Shown here one piece after another: positions 25,515-37,600 of a stretch of 64,000 nucleotides of DNA. A program made the position numbers and the translations under genes. This DNA comes from Lycorma delicatula. Lineage: Eukaryota > Arthropoda > Insecta > Hemiptera > Fulgoridae. How positions within the stretch are numbered: the first letter of the stretch is position 1; each line of letters opens with the position of its first letter. The stretch spans positions 306,670,147 through 306,734,146 of the forward strand of contig NC_134455.1 of assembly GCF_047948215.1 (NCBI RefSeq), in the 5' to 3' direction. The notes below the pieces were generated by a model. It was given only the letters and a program-made list of their open reading frames with translations. It ran no database searches and was not told where the DNA came from.

Positions 25515-28500
25515 TACTATTCATTCAACACAGCAAGTATTAATAAAATTTTTGCAATTAACTAACTTGCAAAATGAAAAGATTTTGTGTATAATTATAT
25601 GCAACTATAACAATATTAATAATAAGTAATATACACTTAGCTTCAACTATTCAGTTCCCAAGCAAAGATTTTTTATAGATTAGCTTGCAATTATTACGGT
25701 TTAAATAGATATACTAATGAAAATTATTTTTATTAAATGTTACTTAGTTCATAGTTGAAGGCTTTATTACACACTTTTCTTTAAAGTGGTGGCTATCATT
25801 TGACATAGCAGAATACAGTAAACTGAAGAATAGACGTTAATAACATAGTAGAAAAATAAGTTCACAATTTTGATGAGGAAATGGATCTGTTTGTAGGATG
25901 GTGCTTTAATAAGCATCTTTTCCTTACCACACCTGCTGTCCACTCTGTAAACCAAGAATGTAAATATGATAAATAAAATTTAATAAAAAATATGATTGTT
26001 TACTTTGTGCATCAGCTGTACAAAAAAACAAATGTGTTTTTAGAAATGTCTAAAATAAACTAAAAGTACAGTTGAAATCTATACAAAAAATAACAAAAAG
26101 CTATGAAATAAACATAAAAAAACTTTTTTTTTATCATTTACTACTTTTATAGTTTACCTCTTACAAGTACTTCAAAAGGATCTTTGCTTCATCAGAATGT
26201 TGTAGTGTTGTAGGTTGGTTTTTTTAACTGAATAAAAATATAATTTAAAACTAAAAGATTACAGAGACAGACAGAAATAAAACATTTCATAAAAATATAC
26301 TTTAGCTCTATAATTTAAATGTTTTAAAATCACGCTTTTAATCAATTTCTATTAAAAAAAAAAGATGTTCTCATGAAGCAAATCTAAGAAAGTATTTAAG
26401 AAAAATAAATAAAAATACTAAGTGACAAACAAAAGTAATTTTTAATGAAATAATATTTTACTGTTAAAATGCAATTCAATCTAGACAGTAACAAATTAGC
26501 AATCCAGCAAAATAATTCAAAAGCACCACAATCACTTATTCAGTCAATAATTATAGACTAGTTGCACACAAACAAATCTTGGAATACATCTCTCAATGAA
26601 AACATCAGTATTTTAATAAATGTATCATAGATCATTAATTAATAAGCAAAATTTAACTTGAAAATAAAAATAGATCTGAGAATACAACCCATCTGATAAT
26701 GCAAGAGTGTATGTTTTCAAAACAGGTTCTGAAAAATATGTGCTCATAAACAATGAACATTAAACCCAATTTTGATCATAAAAGATTTCTACAAAAAATA
26801 GCATAATATATATTTTTTAAATATAATGCTGCACAATTTGCTACAACACATTTTTTTATCATAATAAACCTGCAGCTGTTGATACCGTCTTAAAACTGCA
26901 ACAGAGTAATTCTACATAATAAATGTGATCTATAGTTCAAAAAACTAGAACAAAAAATATGAAATTGTACAGTCATAGTACTACTATTCTGTCATTTTAA
27001 AAATACAATGATCCTGTATAAATTACACAATATATAATACAGTCCTGCGATTCAGAAATAAGACAAAAGTAATATCAAATGGTAATACATTATCTTTAGA
27101 TAGATGTTCAGATAATCTGTAAACAACTTCATAGACATGATGTTGGGCAGTGAACAGCTGCACAAATCATCACTGTGATAACTCACATTATTACATACAC
27201 AAAAATCATTAAATGTGTAATACATATATTTATTTTACTAATTAAACTTAACAAAATAAATAAAAATCAGAACTATGCAAATGTGTGAAATAAATATTCA
27301 GTAAAAAAAATAAACAGGATTGTTTCCCATTTTTCATTATAATCAAATTAATTAGAAACAATAATAATACTAAACAATTACTTTCAAAAAACACATTACA
27401 AGTATAAAAAACAAGATAATACACACTATATTACATCTTCCTAAATATTAAATATTCTTTTTTTTTTTACTAAACAATACAAACAACTTTTCACAAATAT
27501 TTAGAAAGCAAATGTTAATAAATTTATGAGTAACTTTAGCCCCAGACTGCTAAACATAAACTTTAAAATTGGTAATTTGAAATGAAAACACCAGTTCATT
27601 GATTCAAAGTTTTATAAAGATGCCAGTAACTCATGATTATGACTTTACTGTAAGATTTTCAGAAAGAACACAAGTCTTAACTGACTAAACAATATAAACA
27701 CATTGTGGGTTGCATGAAAAAGATAATTGAGCATGGATTAACTCATCAGAAAATTATCAAGCACCACTTGATGAACTTATAGAGAAATAGGTATATGAAA
27801 GGATTAAAAGCCAGGAAATAAATTATTAAAAAAATAAAATTAAATGAATTATTTCATCAAGTTTTCCCAATTGCTTTTTTTATCTATATAATAATAAAAA
27901 CTGATATACTTTTGTTTACGATTGATTATAATGCTTTGCAATCTGATCTAAAGCACATTATAATGTACTTAACATGTGTATAAGATAGTTAGGACAGATA
28001 ACACATAATACAGATGAAATAGTTATTATACATGTTTCAGTACAAGCAAAAAATTTACATTAGGTAATAAAACTACCTACTGTGTAGAAGAATTTATTTC
28101 CTAGGACTACTAAATATTTTATTTTAGAAATATATCCTTCAGTTTATAATTAACAACTATGTTACACAATAATACTTTCTTTATATACAATATAATATTC
28201 AATTTTACAAATAATTATACAACCAAAACATCCATTAATATACTCACACAGTAGTATTTGCATCCATAAAATATTATTTGTAATGATAACGTAACAAACA
28301 AATACTTAGAGAGTGGTTTATTTATACGATAAACAAAGTATTGTATTGTAATGAATAATAATTACGTGAATTTATACAAAAAATATTCCACATTAATGAG
28401 TAAACTGATCCTCTATAAAAAAATACATGTTTCATTCATTTTTACATTATTAAAAATTCCAAGATTTCAAAACTCCTCAGACTTAAATGGAACAAATAGA

Positions 28501-29230
28501 AAATTCTTAGAAACCAATCAATTAAATTTTTTCCCTAAATTAATAAAAACTAAACTTAAAATCAACTATTTTACTTTGTTACCTGACATCGTAAATTATG
28601 GAATTGTTTGTTGAGGTGATGCTAATAACAATGTTATACACTTTGTACAAATACTTTTATAAATAATTGTAAAATATACAAATCAAATACAATCTTAGTC
28701 TCAATCAAATACACCTTATACAAATCATTGAAAATAATTAAAAAAATTTTTTAAAATAATAAAAATTCAAGTCATAGGATATGATACAAGCAATCAATGA
28801 AATTTTAACTATTATCAAGAAATTAAAATGCAGTAAACAAAACACAACCTTATAAAACTAGAAATAAATTAATCAATGTAAAAAATAAAACAAAATAAAT
28901 ACATTAACTAGAAGATGGTTATAATTGAGAGTCATGTTAGGACTTCAGAAAGTTATATTAAGTTAAACAGTAATATATTGTTTTTCAAGAGAGCAAGAGT
29001 TTTATTTTTTACTTATTCATATGAACAGGATTATTCATTATTGTGATTATATTAATTGCAACTGTCAGCTCAGCTCATACTTACACCTTAGATTATTCTT
29101 TTTAATATTTTTTTATGTTGAATAATTACAAAATATATATTTATATGCACACAGCCTATGTAAAATAAGTTTTTATCTTATTTAAATAATAGAGTTTATA
29201 TTATTATTTTCCTCTCTAAAGTACTGAAGA
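25515..29230. other. Very AT-rich DNA, nothing recognised
   Basis: There is no supported gene, RNA or transposon terminus. The ORF at 28351-28614 is K/N/L/I-rich and typical of chance frames in AT-rich DNA. Confidence 0.5.
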
Positions 29231-29234
29231 AATT

Positions 29235-29640
29235 AGGAAATGCTTTGTGGTCCTGATTTCAAGGAAGGGAAATTCTGGACTTTCACCTTCTTGTGGTAGA
29301 GAGGGAGCAACGATTACACATACTGCTTATGGTAGTATGTGTAAGTGAAAAACAAAAGCTGGGACTGAGCATCTCCCCAGAAGATAAGGAGATCCCCTTC
29401 TAGAAATGCCAACAGCTTCTATGGAGGGTGGAGAAGCAATAGAAGGCAGGACATCCTCTTGCCCTTGTAATGGGAAACCATTCCTAATGGCAGATGAAAC
29501 CAAAAGTTCAACGGCATAGGATGCAGAATGCTGGAGGAAACCACCGCATGAAGACCTTTATAGTATTTCTCTATGAATCATGAGACCTTACTGATGGTGA
29601 GGAGTCTGGAGTCTCAGTGATATTCTATTGCATTCATAAT
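29235..29640. repeat. GC-richer repeat-like segment
   Basis: About 350 bp distinctly richer in GC than the flanks (GCTGGGACTGAGCATCTCCC, GTAATGGGAAACCATTCCTA), directly 5' of the non-LTR fragment and probably part of the same or a related insertion. No coding motif. Confidence 0.35.
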
Positions 29641-30335
29641 ATTATATTTAATATGCACAAGAACTACCACATGAAAATAAACGAGAATAAACAAAATTAA
29701 TGAAATGTAGTAGAAATAAAGTAGTAAGGACCACTAGGTATAAAAATAGGAGAGAAAAGAATATGGAGGTGGAAGAATTTTGTTATTTGGGAAGTAGAAT
29801 TACTAAAGATGGATAAAGCAGGATCAAAATGCCAAATAGCACAGGTGAAATGAGCTTTCAATCAGAAATATAATTTGTTTACATCAAAAATTAATTTAAA
29901 TGTCAGGAAAACGTTTTTGAAAGTATATGTTTAGAACATAGCTTTATATGGAAGTGAAACTTGGATGATTGCAGCACCTGAGAAGAAAAGATTAGAAGCT
30001 TTTGAAATGTGGTACTGTAGGAGAATGTTAAAAATCAGGTGGATGGAAAAGTGACAAATGAAGAGGTCTGGTGACAAATTGATGAAGAAAGAAGCATTTG
30101 GAAAAATCTAGCTAAAAGAAGAGACAGACTTATAGACCAAATCTTACGGCATCCTGGAATAGCCACTTTGATGTTGGAGGGACAGATAGATGGGAAAAAT
30201 TGTGCAGGCAGGCAATGTTTGGAAAATGGAAAACAAATTGTTAGGGATGTAGGGAGTATGCCAAAATGAAATGAATAGCACTAGATAAGGAAGCTTAGAT
30301 AGCTGCATCAAACCAGTAAAATGTTTGAATACAAA
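29640..30335 (+). mobile_element. Non-LTR retrotransposon 3' end (RT C-terminal domain)
   Basis: The plus strand reads VEEFCYLGSRITKDG, KYNLFTSKINLNVRKTFLKV, IALYGSETWMIAAPEKKRLE then AFEMWYCRRMLKIRWMEK, the typical post-catalytic region of RTE/R4/CR1-like non-LTR elements (YLGS-I-x-DG, LYGSE-W, R-x-L-x-I-x-W). After frameshifts it continues DRLIDQILRHPG and ends ALDKEAW-like AASNQ. The RT catalytic core is absent (5'-truncated). Several stops; dead. Confidence 0.8.
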
Positions 30336-30339
30336 AAAA

Positions 30340-33290
30340 TATTATCATTTTATATAATTGTATATTTTTCAGGTTACAGCAAATTAATAAATAAAATATA
30401 AACTATATAACTTGTTTAGATAATCACTTTTGAATGCTTATTGTAATATGGTTTACTCTAAACTAATTTACAATAATTATTTTTAAAAAACAATTTTTTT
30501 TTTCAATGACTCATTCAGTAAAAATCATTTTTTCATACAAACGGGCCATTCTACATGTTTATAGGTTTATAATATGCCAAAAGATTGTTCATATAATAAA
30601 ATTCTTTTAAAAGTTTAGAAATACTCGTAATAGAGCAATTATTTTAGATATGTTTATATAATTATAAAAAAGAAACTTTGTTATTTATAAATATGTAAAG
30701 ATCACTTCAATTAAAGAATAATTAAATTATTAACAACAGTGTTCATTTTTCTAGAATCTACTATAGTAGTTGGCCAAGTATTTGAGTTTAATTGAACGAA
30801 TAAATCATATTATAGATACAAAATATAAAAAAAATAATACAGTTATACAGAATATAAAATTTCACTAATATATGAAGAATAAAAATGAATAAATTTTCGC
30901 TAAAATAAAACATACTTATGTAGTCAGATTTTTAAACAACAGCCACAATCATTAAAAACATCATTATTTTACTTTTACAAAAATTCCAATGCACAGAAAA
31001 TTTTTTGGATAAAAAAGTTTGACAAATAATTTTTAAGTTAACAAGTTACTGTCCAAAAGAAATATTTGTTTAATAACATTATTTTTTAATAACAACACAC
31101 TTTTTCACTGCGAAAAATGAATGAAACAAATTAAACACAATACAATCTTAGTATGAATTGCAATAATTCAGCAAAACAAATATAAAATACAAAAGAGCAT
31201 TTACAATTTTCAATTAATGCTAATACAATTGAATGAGACCTGCACTCTAAAGAAGATAGCAAAATTATAAAAAAAATTAATAATATGCTTAAGCTAACAA
31301 AACAATATCTGTTAAAATTAACAAGTTTTACTGACATTACCAACATTCTAATATTAAAAACTTATTAATATGATTTTTTTCTTTAAAATAATCTTATTAA
31401 TAGGATAATTATACTCGGGTTAAAAAATAAAAATGATACATTTTAAAAGGGAACCACTCACCACAACACTGATTGATTGACCATCATTTACATCAATTTT
31501 CCACAAAAGGTAAATTTTATCATTTATAAAAAAACCAATATTTATTCATACTTCAATGGAATATATCACTCTAAACCTAATTCCTCTTTATTCCAGGTTA
31601 AAATCTCAACAATTTTGATGAATATCATATAATTACACAGAACAATTTATGTTTCATTTTACACATTAATAAATATTAAAAATAATTTTATTTTTTCAAA
31701 AGTTTTAAAATACTTTCTAATCTCATCTGCTTAACAACAGTATGTTCAAAAATAAGTTAAAAATTGCTTAGAATAATTTCATTCACTTATTACTAAATAA
31801 TTACACTTCTATAAATACGCTTTTTATAAATGATGTAAATTAATTCTTTTTAAATAATCATATTTAATGTTAATTATCAATATATTATGCTTACCTTTTC
31901 AACTTCAATTAGAAGAGATGTAGTAAATCTAACACAGCAGTATTAAATGTGTCCACTCTTAAATTAGAATACACTTTTTGTTACTCTCTAATCTTTCATC
32001 TTCAAATATAAAAAATTACACATGTCTTATTTTGGCACAAATACCTTCATGCATTTTAACTTAATATCAATTTTTCAAAAAAAGGGAAAACATAAGTAGC
32101 ATTCTCTTAATCCACAATAACTGTTAATAGAACAAAATACCTGATCAGTATCCATCCATTTAAAAACTATGGATGTAAATTGAGCCACAGTAGAACCTAC
32201 ATTACTTGTCTCCATCATTAGTTCCCAGTTATACCTGCAGAGAAACAGAAAACATTGAAACTGAATAAGTTTTCTATCAAGAGTACAACACACACCTTTT
32301 AATTTAAAGAATTCCACTAAAAATTACATAAGATCAAAACGACAAAAATTATTAGCAACAAAACAGAACAGCAAAAACAGAAGCAACAAAAGACGCATAC
32401 AAAGTATAAACTACAGTCCAATATAAAAGAAATTAATAGTAAAACAAGAAGCAATATTTTTAATAATAATATTAACAAAAAGCATTAATGTGGTAAAACA
32501 CACCTATATGAATTAAATACCAGATCCTGAGCAAGATTGTAAGCTATTCCAATCTACTATGATTAAGATAATGCCTTTGTTGACTGATCACTTCCTCATC
32601 CTTTTTTCCTTCTTTGCTTCATAATTATTCATCACATTCTACTTGATTATGTACATTATCCAGAGTTTTTTTGGTTTAATTGACCATAGAATTAGGATTT
32701 TAGTGGATGATGATGTGGGCAAAACTGAAAAACTTTTCAAATTTTTGAGGTCAATTAAAACTTTTACCTGAGTTTTAATATATTTTCTATTTATATGTCA
32801 ACAGATTTCCTTTTCTGCAAGATTGATTTTCATTTCAGTTTACCTTTTAAAATTTTCTCAGTAATGGGCAACCCTTTACAAGAGCTGCAATATTTACTTC
32901 CAGTCCAGTCCTTATACTGTAAATTATTTTATCTTACTCTGTATTGAAAATACTTTTTGCTTTATTTTCATGATTGTCACAAGATGGGTGGGTGCCTTCT
33001 CCTGTACAGGGGGAGGGTATGGTAAATTTATCTTGTCTCTTTATATGAAACTTACAATTTTGAAACAGTTTGACATCCTGCTTTTAATGTTTCTAAGGTG
33101 ATAATAATCACTTTCATTATTTGCTATATTTAAGCAAAAAAATCCTTCTTTAAATGAGTATCATGGGAATCAGATTCTTCCCATAAGTAAGATAAAGAAG
33201 ATGATGATGATAATATTAATAATAAAAACGTCACAAAACATTAAAGTAATCCAAGTAAATTCACAAATATTAAAGTCAGATAAAGACAGG
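30340..33290. other. AT-rich DNA without a supported gene
   Basis: The ORFs at 31131-31346 and 32075-32317 on the minus strand show no motif. A possible acceptor-like C/T tract does not lead into a convincing exon. The segment 32500-33060 has slightly higher GC but no readable protein. Confidence 0.45.
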
Positions 33291-33299
33291 TAATAATAG

Positions 33300-34190
33300 C
33301 ATGGATTCTAAATGTTCACATTTATTTTGATTATCATCCATGCCTTCAAAGGTCAGCTAAGTCCAGTACATGTAGCCTCTTAAATTGTCTCGCTCCCTCA
33401 CCACTGTCAAGTAAATTCAGCGCCAGATGATTTACATGTTTGTCCAACTTTTATATATAATACCTACTGGTTTTCTGTATTTCCTCATGAACACATGGCA
33501 TCCCAAGATACCTGTGCACCTCATTGTTTCTAGCAAACCATGGAGCCCCTGATACCACCCTGAGAACCTTGTTTTGAAACCACTGGATGGTTTCAAAACA
33601 ATATTACTATTACAATACAATACTACAGTATGAGGGACTATTATAATAGTCCCCTATACTCGTGCAGTTTATATCCATACTGGTTTCAGGAAAACCATGT
33701 ACATCAACAATTTATTCATCAAGGACAAATGGGATAGTCTACCAAGGAGCTGGTACATTCGTGCAAATTTAGCATTCAATTGTCTCCTCTTCCCTCTGAC
33801 ATGATCCTTCCAGGTCAATCAATGATCTAGATATAACCCTAGGTACTGTACCATGTCTGCATCAGGGATGAGAGTATTGTCCAGTTGAACCAGACAGAAA
33901 TTATTCCTCCTCATGATAAATGTCATGTAACTTGATTGGGCAGGATTGACTTTCACCCTCCACCTACGCAGCCATTCATAAGATCCGAGTCCAGCTTGCA
34001 GTTTAATCAAGGCAAGGTCAGGATCACCACCTGCCACCAAAATCACTAAAAACATAACTCCTCTTATTGATACAATGGAGATAAAAATCAGCCTTATAAT
34101 CCTTATGATCAATGATGGCCAATATAAATTCTGAATGTTAATAATGAGCAATGCAAGCAATCTCACAGATGCATTCCTCTCATAGATTTC
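33300..34190 (-). mobile_element. Jockey-clade non-LTR retrotransposon, RT 3' part
   Basis: Minus strand: IKLQAGLGSYEWLRRWRVKV then NPAQSSYMTFIMRRNNFCLV, VQYLGLYLDH, a stop, LTWKDHVRGKRRQLNAKFAR, MYQLLGRLSHLSLMNKLLMY, and after frame breaks RFSGWYQGLHGLLETMR with C-terminal features. This matches the thumb and C-terminal part of Jockey-type RT (W-R-I-K-V-N-P, Y-L-G-L-x-L-D). The YADD box itself is missing. Two palindromic mutations lie inside it (33569-33601, 33634-33653). Confidence 0.85.
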
Positions 34191-34555
34191 TTAATAAATC
34201 ATCTGGATTTACTATGCACTGTTATCATATCAGCAAAGTTGCCCTCTCAGTAGTCTTAATCATATTTGCAATAATGTCTAAAATACAAATAACCAAATAA
34301 TGTAAAATCTAATTAAATAAAAGGAACCCAGAAATTCATTATAAGCACAAGTAAATAGTTAATTTAATAACGTTAAAAAACTCTAAAAGCATTCTAATGC
34401 ATAGTAACCATTTTAATGCATATTATTCATCTAAAATTACACAACAAAACTGAATATATGAGGTAAATAAAATAAGTGAAGTAGATTAAAGTAATTAATA
34501 CCTTTAGAGTAATTATGCATGTAAATTAATTGTCTTCTTGACAGTATCAAAACAT

Positions 34556-34695
34556 TCAGTCTAAGAGCTGGACATAATTTGCAGGAAAAAGACCAAAACT
34601 GCCATCTGGACCCATGCCTTGCCACCAGCCAGCATCAATTTGATCAATATGTGTAATAATATCTCCTGGATCAAATGATATCTCTGTATCATCAG
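34556..34695 (-). CDS. DBNL (Abp1): Drebrin-like last coding exon: SH3 domain core and stop
   Basis: The 140-nt terminal coding exon has acceptor TTTTTTTAAG. It continues the SH3 domain with [18 protein letters not shown], then [19 protein letters not shown] and VQLLD, stop TGA. The ligand-groove residues expected of an SH3 are present (ALYDY in the previous exon, the GWW tryptophans, P and Y of PANY). The C-terminal SH3 is the proline-motif-binding arm of Abp1 proteins. The 3' UTR must start below 34556; no clear polyadenylation signal was fixed. Confidence 0.93.
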
Positions 34696-37600
34696 CTTAA
34701 AAAAAGAAAATAAAAATAAATGAAATATAAAAATTTCCAAAAAAAAATTATTATTATTAGAAACCAAACTAAATTAAAAATATAATAAAAGAGGATTTAC
34801 TTTAGGCATTTGAAGGCATTTTTAACTTTAAGTCATGTCTTAATTATTAACCTGTCATAACTGTTATTCTGCAGTTCCACCTAAAATTACTGCTTCTAAT
34901 TTTTTTTCCTTTTTATTTAGAATACATAGTTTTTTGTTACGACCAAAGAGTGCATTAGATTTTAATTAAGTCTGTCCATTTAGAATATTAGTGTTACATT
35001 TTTATGTACAGCGCTACATAAAATTTATCGTAGCATAGAAATGAAATGATTGGGCAAATCTTAGAGATAAATTGAGACTTCAAAAATACATAAGTGGATG
35101 ATTAAATTTAAAGGTTTGAAAAATGGATAATATTTGAAAACAATGTTCTGCAAGATGTCCTTCTACACTTAGGAAACCAGCAAATACATTAACCCAAATT
35201 GTACTATTTCCTACTTCCTCCACAATAAGATTCCTGTCACAACATGATTCAACGTTTGTACCAGAGTAAGTTAATGGAAAATATTTGGAAATATTTAATG
35301 GTCCACAGCTCCTCTTGATTTAAAGCATAACACTCTGGGTCAAATCACGAGGTTGCAGTTGAAACCCTAATGTTAGCAAAAAGAATAAAGCAACATATTC
35401 TTGAACCATGATGCTTTCACACTTTTACATCTGGAATAGGCGCTGAAAGATATAGCACCTATTATACATTATGTATTGTTTTGTTCAAAGGTTTGATGAA
35501 ATCTTATTTTATATAAACACTATATGAAATATAAACCACCAAAACAGTATTGGATAAGGTAAACTTACCATATTAGTATCCAATAATCGAAATTCACATG
35601 ATCCTGCATCTTCAGTTGATATTGAATTCTGTAACTATATTAATAATAATTTGTCTACCAGGTGTGAAAATGTGAAAGCAGAATTTGCCCGTAGATGGCC
35701 CTAGCTGTCAATGTAGTTACTGTCAAACCGCATCATTGGCGCCATTTTCTTTCTTTGACAGCTGACAATGATTTTCAACTCACAACAATACAAGTTTCAT
35801 ACAACAGCATAGTTATAAATTAGCGTTGAACATGTCAAGTTTTGTACCTACAAACTATGATTTACAGACAGCATTAATTTTCTGTTACCATTTAAAGAAA
35901 ACTGCTGCAGAATCCCATTGAATGCTTGTTGAGGCTTACGGTGAGCATGATCTTGGTAAATCACAGTGCTTTAAGTGGTTTTAAAAAAAAAATTCATAAG
36001 TGGTGATTTTGACGTGAGAAACGAAGAACATGGAAGACCACCGAAAAAATTTTAAGACAAAAATTGCAAGCATTGTTGGATGAGGATGATGCTGAAACGC
36101 AAAAACTTGTGGATCAGTTAGATGTAATACAAGAAGCCATCTCCATATGTCTGAAAGCCATGGGAAAGATCCAGAAGATGGGAAAATGGGTTTCACATGA
36201 ACTGAATGAAAAACGGCCAGAAAACCAAAAAACCACTTGCGAAATGCTACTCGGCAGGTACAAAAGAAAGTCATTTCTCCATCAAATTGTGACAGGTGAT
36301 GAAAAGTGGATATATTTTGAGAATCCTAAGTGTAAAAGATCATGGGTACCTCCGAACAAACCATCGACATTGATTTCAAGGCCAAATCGCTATGAAAAGA
36401 AGACAATGTTTGGTGGGGTCAGAAGGTTGTGATCTATTATGAGCTGCTAAAACCTGGTAAAACTGTTAACACTGAACGCTACTGACAACAAATGATCGAT
36501 GTGAATCAAGCATTGCATGAAAAACGACCAGAATATAAAAAAAGGCAAAAGTGATTTTGCTTCATGATAATGCACCATCACACAAAGCAAAACCGGTCAA
36601 GGAAACGATTGAGGCATTCAGTTGGGAAATACTTTCGAATGCGGCTTACTCAACAAACTTTGCTCCATCTAACTATTATTTATTTGCATCGATGGGACAT
36701 GCACTTGCTGAGCAGCGCTTCACTTCTTATAAAAATGTACGAAAATGGCTCAATGACTGGTTTGCCTCAAAAGAGCAACAGTTTTTTTTGACATGGCATT
36801 CATAAATTGTCAAAGAGATGGGAAAAATGTATAGCTAGCGATGGACATTATTTAAAATAAAATATTTATATCATTTTCATACAATAAACATGTATTTTCT
36901 ATACAAAAATTCCGGTTTCATTTATACACCTGGTATTTGTCGAAATTGTTTTCCAATTTAAAAATTTTGAAATTTATTATGAACGTATATGCAAATTCTA
37001 CTGCCCAGTAATAGAATGATGTAATATTTTTAAAAATTGCTATTTTCCTTTGCTTTATTGTCATTATTGCCAACCATTAGATAGTATTTTTATTATGTTT
37101 TTAATTAAATCATCAGCTTCAAATGTGATCTGATGGGTTCGTCATTTTTTATGAACCACTTCTTTTTGCTATTTTTCTGATGTTGTATTTTAGTATAATT
37201 ATCATATTTTCTATTTCAAATTTTATAAATTTCTTCTATAATTTTACCATCAAAACCATTAAATACTGCTATTTGTTTTATTTCATCTATTTCTTTATTG
37301 AATTTTTGTTTTTTTTTGTTTTTGTACAATGAATAACTCTAAATAACAAGTTTTTTATGTTTTAAGTTTCTATGTATTAATTTTTTGCAACCATGGGTGA
37401 TTGGAATTTAAATGTATTGTAATATTAAAACTTAATATTAAGTTTAGGTTTTCTATAAACCTAAACTTAGTAGTTTATTGTGTAGGTTTTCTATAAACTG
37501 ATGATTCTATTATACTGTTCATGTTTATTTTGATTTCAATATCTAGAAAATGTACTTTTCTATTATCTTAGTCCCAGGTTCAAATCCCAATCAGGCATGG

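Noticed and set aside
35981..36274. 97-codon minus-strand ORF
   Set aside because: It is antisense to the Mos1-like transposase on the plus strand.
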